NCBI GenBank assembly: GCA_946623365.1
Contig: CAMORE010000068.1
Span: 1 to 11,036 of the forward strand
Source: an uncultured Acinetobacter sp.
GTDB taxonomy: Bacteria; Cyanobacteriota; Vampirovibrionia; Gastranaerophilales; Gastranaerophilaceae
DNA: 11,036 nt
Direction of reading: 5' to 3'
Part shown: piece by piece, positions 6,174 through 11,036 of the stretch
Position numbering within the stretch: position 1 is the stretch's first letter
Layout: each line of letters begins with the position of its first letter
Made by a program: the position numbers and the translations under genes
Notes under the pieces: model-generated
What the model was told of the DNA's origin: nothing
Databases searched by the model: none
What the model saw: only the letters and a program-made list of their open reading frames with translations

Positions 6174-6196
6174 TATGAATAATAGGTTCATATTAA
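6170..6196. terminator. Terminator hairpin that contains the stop codon
   Basis: TTAATATGAA (6170-6179) and TTCATATTAA (6187-6196) form a perfect 10-bp stem with a seven-base loop, followed by ATTTT. The TAA stop (6171-6173) lies inside the left arm. The stem has only two G-C pairs, so strength is moderate. It lies 21 bases from the end of the convergent minus-strand gene and may serve both strands. Confidence 0.65.
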
Positions 6197-6217
6197 ATTT
6201 TGCGGTTAAAAATTTGC

Positions 6218-6559
6218 CTATTTCTTATCTCTGAGTTTTGTATCGTTAGTAAACGATTCATCAGAAATTGAGAATCTGAGTATAAAACCTATGCCGAGCA
6301 TTATAGGACTCATTAAAGGTAGCGGAAGAAGCATTCCGATTGCACCTGCTAAATACGGAAGCTCCTCTTTTGTGGTACCTTTAACAACCTTGTTTCCGAC
6401 ACTACGCGTAATATTTAAATATTTACGGAATGAATTTTGATTATATACTTTTGCAGTTCTGCTTCCTATGTTATATCCTTCAAGGGTAGCATTTTTTAAT
6501 CTTTTACTTGATATGTTAATATCGTTTTTTATTCCGTTAACCAGTGGTAAAATCTTCAT
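6218..6559 (-). CDS. Small orphan protein with C-terminal hydrophobic region
   Basis: A 113-residue protein counted from the ATG at 6559. The N-terminal 65 residues are basic and polar (KNDINISSKRLKNATLEGYN, then RKYLNITRSVGNKVVKG). Residues about 67-96 form a Pro/Gly-rich hydrophobic stretch (LPYLAGAIGMLLPLPLMSPIMLGIGFILRF), long enough for one bent membrane span or a hairpin that dips into the membrane, followed by a polar tail ending DKK. A GTG at 6577 would add six residues; neither start has a clear Shine-Dalgarno sequence. A TAACAT eight bases before the ATG could be a -10 for another leaderless message. It is divergent from lysS across a palindromic region. I recognise no family; inner-membrane attachment is inferred from hydropathy only. 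Confidence 0.68.
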   Translation of the reverse strand: MKILPLVNGIKNDINISSKRLKNATLEGYNIGSRTAKVYNQNSFRKYLNITRSVGNKVVKGTTKEELPYLAGAIGMLLPLPLMSPIMLGIGFILRFSISDESFTNDTKLRDKK

Positions 6560-6566
6560 ATAATCA

Positions 6567-6597
6567 CATGTTATCACAAAATGTTTATGGTAACATG
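6567..6597. promoter_or_regulatory. Inverted repeat in the divergent orphan/lysS promoter region
   Basis: CATGTTA (6567-6573) and TAACATG (6591-6597) are perfect 7-bp complements separated by 17 bases, between the minus-strand orphan gene and lysS. A TATAAA (6603-6608) that could be the lysS -10 follows at once. It could be an operator for a dimeric regulator. No T-box leader was seen: the 79 bases between the two genes are too short for one. Confidence 0.4.
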
Positions 6598-6638
6598 ATT
6601 AATATAAATATTAATTTAAAACATAAGAGGACGATATA

Positions 6639-8180
6639 ATGACAACATCAGAACAAATTAAACCTATCAATTCAGCAAAAGAACAAATAAGACAAAACAG
6701 AATACAAAAACTGGCTGATCTTGCAGATAAAGGTATTAATCCGTATCCGTATGTATTTGAAAAAAATGCAAATGCATCAGACCTTCAAGAAAAATATAAA
6801 GATTTACCTTCAGGAGAAGAAACCGATGATAAATATTCTGTTGCCGGCAGAGTCATGGCGATAAGAAATACAGGTATGTTTATTGATCTTATGGACACGA
6901 CGGGAAAAATTCAAATTTTCTCACACAAAGAAAACATGGATCCTGAAATGGTCAAGACTCTTAAACTTGTTGATATAGGAGATATTCTGGGTTTTACAGG
7001 TACTATTAGAAGAACTCCGAGAGGTGAGCTTTCTATAAAAGCAACTGATTTTAAAATTCTTTCAAAATCACTGTTACCGCTTCCTAATAAACAAATAAGC
7101 GAAGAAAAATTGGAACAATTAAAGTCTTATCATAACATGTCAGATACTGAAACGAAGTATCGTCAAAGATATTTAGACTTGATTGTTAATGAATCTACTC
7201 GTGATACATTAAGAAAAAGAAGTTTAATAATACAGAAAGTTCGTGAATACTTATTTAAACAAGGATTTATCGAAGTTGAAACTCCGATGCTTCATACTCA
7301 GGCATCCGGTGCAAATGCGCGTCCTTTTATCACTCATCATAATGCTTTAGACATGGATTTGACGTTGAGAATTGCTCCTGAACTCCACTTAAAAAGACTT
7401 ATGGTAGGCGGTCTTAGTGACAAGATATTTGAACTTTCAAGATGTTTCAGAAATGAAGGTATTGATACACGTCATAATCCAGAATTTACAATGATTGAGC
7501 TTTATCAGTCGTTTGTTGATTACAATGAAATGATGACTTTGACGGAAAATCTGGTTGCATATGTTGCACAAGAAGTTTTAGGTACTACAAAAGTTCAGTA
7601 TGGTGATAATTTAATTGACTTAACTCCGCCATGGGACAGAAAGACAATGATAGGCGGTATAAAGGAAAAAACAGGCATTGATTTCGGAGAGTTCTTTACA
7701 GCTCAAGAAGCGTATGAAAAAGCAAAAGAACTCCACGTAGAAGTAGATGAACAAATGAACTGGGGACAAATTGTAGAAGCTGTATTTGAAGAAAAAGTTG
7801 AGCCTTCTTTAATTCAACCGGTTCACATTATTGATTATCCTCGCGAAATATCACCGCTGGCTAAAGTTCACAGAGATAATGACAGACTTACAGAACGCTT
7901 TGAAACTCGTGTAAACGGTTGGGAAATTGCAAATGCTTTTTCAGAATTAACAGATCCGATTGATCAAAGACATCGTTTTGAAGCTCAAGCTTTGGCTAAG
8001 GCTAATGGTGATGAAGAAGCAATGGAGATAGATGAAGACTATATTAATGCCCTTGAATACGGATTAGCACCAACCGGCGGTATGGGTATGGGTATTGATC
8101 GTTTAGTGATGCTATTGACAAATTCTCCGACAATTCGTGATGTTATAGCATTTCCAACATTAAAAAAAATTGAACAGTAA
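6639..8180 (+). CDS. lysS: Lysyl-tRNA synthetase, class II
   Basis: Charges tRNA-Lys with lysine in the cytoplasm using ATP. At 513 residues it has the length usual for bacterial class II LysRS (about 500). The order is a polar N-terminal extension; an anticodon-binding OB fold (about 66-150, SVAGRVMAIRNTGMFIDLMD); class II motif 1 (GFIEVETPML, 209-218); the LysRS-typical GANARPFITHHNALDMDLTLR; motif 2 (RCFRNEG, 268-274, continuing IDTRHNPEFT to 284); and motif 3 (GGMGMGIDR, 480-488). All the key motif residues are present and the frame is intact. The start has AAGAGG (6625-6630) eight bases upstream. It is apparently monocistronic, ending at a strong terminator. Confidence 0.98.
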   Translation: MTTSEQIKPINSAKEQIRQNRIQKLADLADKGINPYPYVFEKNANASDLQEKYKDLPSGEETDDKYSVAGRVMAIRNTGMFIDLMDTTGKIQIFSHKENMDPEMVKTLKLVDIGDILGFTGTIRRTPRGELSIKATDFKILSKSLLPLPNKQISEEKLEQLKSYHNMSDTETKYRQRYLDLIVNESTRDTLRKRSLIIQKVREYLFKQGFIEVETPMLHTQASGANARPFITHHNALDMDLTLRIAPELHLKRLMVGGLSDKIFELSRCFRNEGIDTRHNPEFTMIELYQSFVDYNEMMTLTENLVAYVAQEVLGTTKVQYGDNLIDLTPPWDRKTMIGGIKEKTGIDFGEFFTAQEAYEKAKELHVEVDEQMNWGQIVEAVFEEKVEPSLIQPVHIIDYPREISPLAKVHRDNDRLTERFETRVNGWEIANAFSELTDPIDQRHRFEAQALAKANGDEEAMEIDEDYINALEYGLAPTGGMGMGIDRLVMLLTNSPTIRDVIAFPTLKKIEQ

Positions 8181-8185
8181 TTTAT

Positions 8186-8227
8186 AAAAAAGAGATTTGT
8201 TTCCTATATGAAACAAATCTCTTTTTT
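8186..8227 (+). terminator. Strong intrinsic terminator of lysS
   Basis: AGAGATTTGTTTC (8191-8203) pairs perfectly with GAAACAAATCTCT (8210-8222) around CTATAT. Flanking A (8186-8190) and T (8223-8227) runs extend the stem to 18 bp and supply the U-tract. It begins five bases after the stop. Confidence 0.95.
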
Positions 8228-8447
8228 TTGTTGCATAATTATGTATTTCCTTACCTCAAACAATAAAGAAACAAAAGAAAGTAAGTTAACAAAAACCAGT
8301 TATTACATTTAACGCAAAGATATGAATACAAAAGTCTGATGTAACAAAATATGTTATTTGCTGCATTTATTGAACTATTATTTAATATGTAGAATATCAA
8401 GTATTATCTGCACCATATCTGTCTATAAGGTCGGGTAGAATAGTAAA

Positions 8448-8463
8448 TGTTAAGAATTGTAAA
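8448..8463. promoter_or_regulatory. Second HLR1-like direct-repeat box
   Basis: TGTTAA-GAAT-TGTAAA; on the minus strand TTTACA-ATTC-TTAACA, again matching KTTACA-WWNN-KTTACA at 11 of 12 half-site bases. It carries the same deviant TTAACA half-site as the box at 5561-5576. It lies about 60-70 bases upstream of the start predicted from the -10 at 8509-8514. Confidence 0.5.
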
Positions 8464-8485
8464 GATAATTTTTCAAATTAAGCAA

Positions 8486-8514
8486 TTTCAAATTTAAAAT
8501 TTACTTTATATAGT
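8486..8514 (+). promoter_or_regulatory. Candidate proximal promoter of the 813-residue gene
   Basis: TATAGT (8509-8514) is a five-of-six -10; 17 bases upstream is a poor -35, TTTCAA (8486-8491). A weak -35 is what an activator-dependent promoter would show, and the HLR1-like box lies just upstream. The ribosome site AAGGA (8538-8542) is eight bases before the ATG at 8551. Confidence 0.45.
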
Positions 8515-8550
8515 TAAGGATTTATTAATACGAGGAAAAGGAATAATTTT

Positions 8551-10992
8551 ATGGGACAAGAAATTAAATTTGACATTTCAAAATTGCAATCACAAGATTT
8601 AAGAACTGTGGCAGAGAGTGTTGATGAGGGAAACACTCATGATGGTAAAATTGATGATCAAGAGTTACAAACATTGCAACAGTTGTTGAATGGCTCAAGA
8701 GTTTTGGCTGCAGAGGTTGAAAAAGAAACAGACGATATTAAAGCATTATTAGGATATTCGTCATCAGCTTCCGCTGCACAAGCAAAAAAAGATAATAACG
8801 CCGTTACACCGGCTACAGTAGAAGCTGTTGAAGATGATGATGAAGATGATGATGCTTCATCTGTCGTAGCTGATTCAAAACCGGCAGAAGGTGAAAGTAA
8901 AACTAATAAAACACCATACGAGACAGTAATTGAAAAATATTATCAATACAGAGGTATTGACATGATATCAAGAGAACCTGTAGAAGGGGCTCAAGAGATG
9001 TCTCCCCAAGCTGCATATGAAGCTGTTGAAAAAGATTTTAAAGGTGACAAAACATATAAAAAAGCATTAAAGAATTTGAGAAAATACTCTATTGATACAG
9101 AATCAAAATTGGTAGTTATGGAAGCTATTGCTAAATCAGATGCTACAAAATCAAAAGATGTTAAAAAAGACGCAAAAGAAATTTTGGAAGAAAAATTCGG
9201 TAAAGACGGTAAACTCACCGATAAACATTTAAAGAAAGCTCTCAACGGAAAAGGACATAGTTTCTGGGCTAATGCATTTAACTGGTTAAGCGGCAGAGAT
9301 TCCGGCATGAAAAAATATAGAAAGGCTCAAGCATATGGTAACAGAGCTGAAAATAAAGCGGTTGAACCTCAAACAAAAGAAGCCATGACAAAAGCTATCG
9401 GAAAGAGAAGTCCGCTATTCAAAACTGATGCCAGTGGCAAAATGATGATAGAGAATTTAGTAGATCCACGCTATCCAGAAGGCGGACCGCTTGTCATAAA
9501 GAACGGTGACAAGTATGATATATCAAAGCTAGTAGCATTCGTTGGAAAGTACGTGGGAGCAGATAATACATTAAGCAGACAAGAAAATGGCGCTGATTCA
9601 GAGTTGGTCACATTACAATCTGCTTTTAATGAAAATGGCTTGGAATTATCAAAACGTGATACAAAACAATTAGTAGAATTCTGTGGATACAAAGTTGAAG
9701 GTAAAAATTTTGTAAAAACAGTCTTTGACGGAACGATAGGTGCAGGTGCAGGAGCGCTTGGAACAAGTGTCGCACTGTTCACTCAAGCTCCGCAAATATT
9801 TAGCTCTGCTCCAAAGAGCCATGTTACATTTGATTTAGACTTTAAATTTGTCGGTAGCGGATTGAATGAACTGATTGTAGATGAAAAATTCCAAAAATTA
9901 ATCGATTCAGGTGCAGCATCAATGGTTAAAACAGCATCTAATGTAAAAATTCATATAGATCATACAGAAGTAGCACCATTTACGGAGATAGCTAAAAAAC
10001 ATATAGGATTAAATGCTTTAAAGGCAGCCGGAATCGGAGCTTTAACAGGTATCGCTGCAGGACTGCTTGAATACGGTCCAAGTGAAAAGAATGTATTAAA
10101 CCTTAACTTTGAATATTTAACAACAGATAAATGCTTAAAAACACTACATACAATGACATATAAAGAATTTGCAAGCTATGTGGATGCAAGAACAGACTTA
10201 AAAGGTAAAGATGTCATTAAACAAGCATTAAAACAGTTAGCCTTGCTGTTCAACGAAGAAAAAGGATGGAATGGAACTGCATTCAAAGCTTATTTGGCAC
10301 AAAAGGCAGGAAATTCAAGCAATTTGAATGAAATCGAACTTCTAAAAGCTGTTCAGGATGCTCCTGAATGCTTGAAAGAAAAGCCTGTCGAAAAGAAAAA
10401 AGACGACAAAATCGATGACAAGAAGGATGATAAAAAGGATGATGACGATTGTCCGACATGTCCGCCAAAGACAGGTGATAAACCTATTGTAATTCCTCCT
10501 CACAAATGGGACAGAGAAGGCGGAGAATCTTGGGTCGAAATAGTTAAAGCTAAGTATCCTTGCTTATTTGAAGAATTACAAAAAGCCGGTATAAGTCCTT
10601 GGGATAAAAATGGTGCAATCAAGGTTATGCAAAGAGCATTGGCTACAGATGAAAACGGTGTATTCCACAAAGACAAATTTAAAGGTATAATACGCGGTGA
10701 TATTCCGGCACACTTAGATTTCCCTGATACAATAGAGATTGAAGTTAACGGAAAGAAAATTACTTGCAAATATGAAGACAATCCTGTTAAGAAAAAATCA
10801 CAAAAAGAACTACAAGGTAAAGGCGGATCAATAAAATCCAATAACGGCAGATACGGGTATGGCAGAAAAGGCAACCTCCGAACATACACTGATGAATGTC
10901 ATCCAAAGATTGTCGGAGAAGGCAAGGATGATGCAGCTGCAAAAGCAGACTTTGAAAGAAAAGTAAAAGAAGCAAATGCTAAAACTTCATAG
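8551..10992 (+). CDS. Large orphan multidomain protein with EF-hand-like loops and glycine zippers
   Basis: An 813-residue protein with no signal peptide, matching no family I recognise. In order: an N-terminal helical part with an EF-hand-like loop (NTHDGKIDDQEL, 28-39); an acidic linker (EDDDEDDD, 94-101); a Lys-rich helical region with a second loop of the same form (GKDGKLTDKHL, 217-227); a third degenerate loop (ADNTLSRQE, 337-345); a Gly/Ala hydrophobic segment (about 391-410); a second with G496-x3-G500-x3-G504 (glycine zipper); a Lys/Asp linker (615-633) ending in CPTCPP (634-639); and a C-terminal domain from W653 that opens GGESWVEIVKAKY and ends Gly/Lys-rich. The two glycine-rich segments could insert into or pack on membranes. 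A leaderless secretion route or a surface or appendage role is possible but unproven. Ribosome site AAGGA is well placed. Its stop lies 44 bases from the window end, with no terminator visible. Confidence 0.88.
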   Translation: MGQEIKFDISKLQSQDLRTVAESVDEGNTHDGKIDDQELQTLQQLLNGSRVLAAEVEKETDDIKALLGYSSSASAAQAKKDNNAVTPATVEAVEDDDEDDDASSVVADSKPAEGESKTNKTPYETVIEKYYQYRGIDMISREPVEGAQEMSPQAAYEAVEKDFKGDKTYKKALKNLRKYSIDTESKLVVMEAIAKSDATKSKDVKKDAKEILEEKFGKDGKLTDKHLKKALNGKGHSFWANAFNWLSGRDSGMKKYRKAQAYGNRAENKAVEPQTKEAMTKAIGKRSPLFKTDASGKMMIENLVDPRYPEGGPLVIKNGDKYDISKLVAFVGKYVGADNTLSRQENGADSELVTLQSAFNENGLELSKRDTKQLVEFCGYKVEGKNFVKTVFDGTIGAGAGALGTSVALFTQAPQIFSSAPKSHVTFDLDFKFVGSGLNELIVDEKFQKLIDSGAASMVKTASNVKIHIDHTEVAPFTEIAKKHIGLNALKAAGIGALTGIAAGLLEYGPSEKNVLNLNFEYLTTDKCLKTLHTMTYKEFASYVDARTDLKGKDVIKQALKQLALLFNEEKGWNGTAFKAYLAQKAGNSSNLNEIELLKAVQDAPECLKEKPVEKKKDDKIDDKKDDKKDDDDCPTCPPKTGDKPIVIPPHKWDREGGESWVEIVKAKYPCLFEELQKAGISPWDKNGAIKVMQRALATDENGVFHKDKFKGIIRGDIPAHLDFPDTIEIEVNGKKITCKYEDNPVKKKSQKELQGKGGSIKSNNGRYGYGRKGNLRTYTDECHPKIVGEGKDDAAAKADFERKVKEANAKTS

Positions 10993-11036
10993 CAGGCAGA
11001 ATAGATAAGTAAGCATAGTTAAGTCCAAATAGAAAG

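Larger units (their letters stand above)
8228..8550. other. Intergenic region upstream of the 813-residue orphan gene
   Basis: About 320 bases with no supported gene; the longest reading frame noticed (ATG at 8241, 24 codons) has no ribosome site. It contains several TGTTA/TAACA elements, including TAACA-N5-TGTTA (8342-8356), a TAGAAT that could be a -10 (8436-8441), the HLR1-like box (8448-8463) and a proximal promoter with ribosome site. Confidence 0.6.

Noticed and set aside
6560..6577. GTG start at 6577 for the minus-strand orphan gene
   Set aside because: There is no ribosome site, and it would place the start inside the inverted repeat. The ATG at 6559 is preferred, though not proven.
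6560..6638. T-box or other riboswitch upstream of lysS
   Set aside because: The 79-base gap is too short for a T-box, and no T-box consensus or terminator/antiterminator pair is visible.
8241..8315. 24-codon reading frame in the intergenic region after lysS
   Set aside because: It has no Shine-Dalgarno sequence or promoter and its composition is ordinary, so chance is likely.
8632..8667. Canonical calcium-binding EF-hand in the orphan protein
   Set aside because: The loop lacks Asp at position 1 in the standard 12-residue register, so only EF-hand-like resemblance is claimed.
8991..10975. Antisense reading frames inside the 813-residue gene
   Set aside because: The Leu/Phe/Ser-rich translations are typical of complements of Lys/Glu/Asp-rich coding DNA; no independent signals support them.

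Overview
This is an AT-rich, gene-dense bacterial chromosomal window. It holds two core housekeeping genes (dnaE, 5'-truncated, and lysS) and several small genes of unknown or only family-level function. The compact layout, the low G+C, and long Lys/Asp/Glu-rich proteins without clear relatives beside standard bacterial genes suggest an uncultured host-associated lineage. My best guess is the non-photosynthetic sister group of Cyanobacteria (Melainabacteria/Vampirovibrionia, Gastranaerophilales-like). That is an impression from protein style and from cyanobacteria-like regulatory boxes; no taxonomic marker gene is present to prove it.

Layout. Positions 1-2850 encode the C-terminal four fifths of the replicative DNA polymerase III alpha subunit. 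Positions 2929-4348 form a tight three-gene operon: a membrane anti-sigma factor with a zinc-binding (ZAS) motif, an ECF sigma factor whose start codon overlaps the anti-sigma stop, and a periplasmic Spy/CpxP-like protein. A strong bidirectional terminator (4361-4384) separates this operon from a convergent gene (4408-4800, minus strand) for a small secreted or lipid-anchored coiled-coil protein. Divergent from that gene is a CxxCxxCC (YkgJ-type) cysteine-cluster protein (4887-5339), which appears to be made from a leaderless mRNA. A 324-base intergenic region with two promoter-like elements leads to an orphan helical protein (5664-6173). A small orphan membrane-associated protein lies on the minus strand (6218-6559), followed by lysyl-tRNA synthetase (6639-8180) with a textbook terminator. 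After a 370-base intergenic region comes an 813-residue orphan multidomain protein (8551-10992).

How it fits together. The clearest functional unit is the sigma/anti-sigma/Spy-like operon, which looks like an envelope-stress sensing module. Its upstream region carries a GAAC-N16-CGT element of the kind ECF sigma factors recognise, which suggests autoregulation. The two orphan genes at 5664 and 8551 share an almost identical 16-bp direct-repeat box (TGTTAA-N4-TGTAAM) upstream. Read on the minus strand it matches the cyanobacterial HLR1/RpaB-type box at 11 of 12 constrained half-site bases, so both genes may belong to one OmpR-family response-regulator regulon. The DnaE coding sequence runs uninterrupted through the exact site where Cyanobacteria carry the split DnaE intein. 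No tRNA, rRNA, CRISPR array or insertion sequence was seen.
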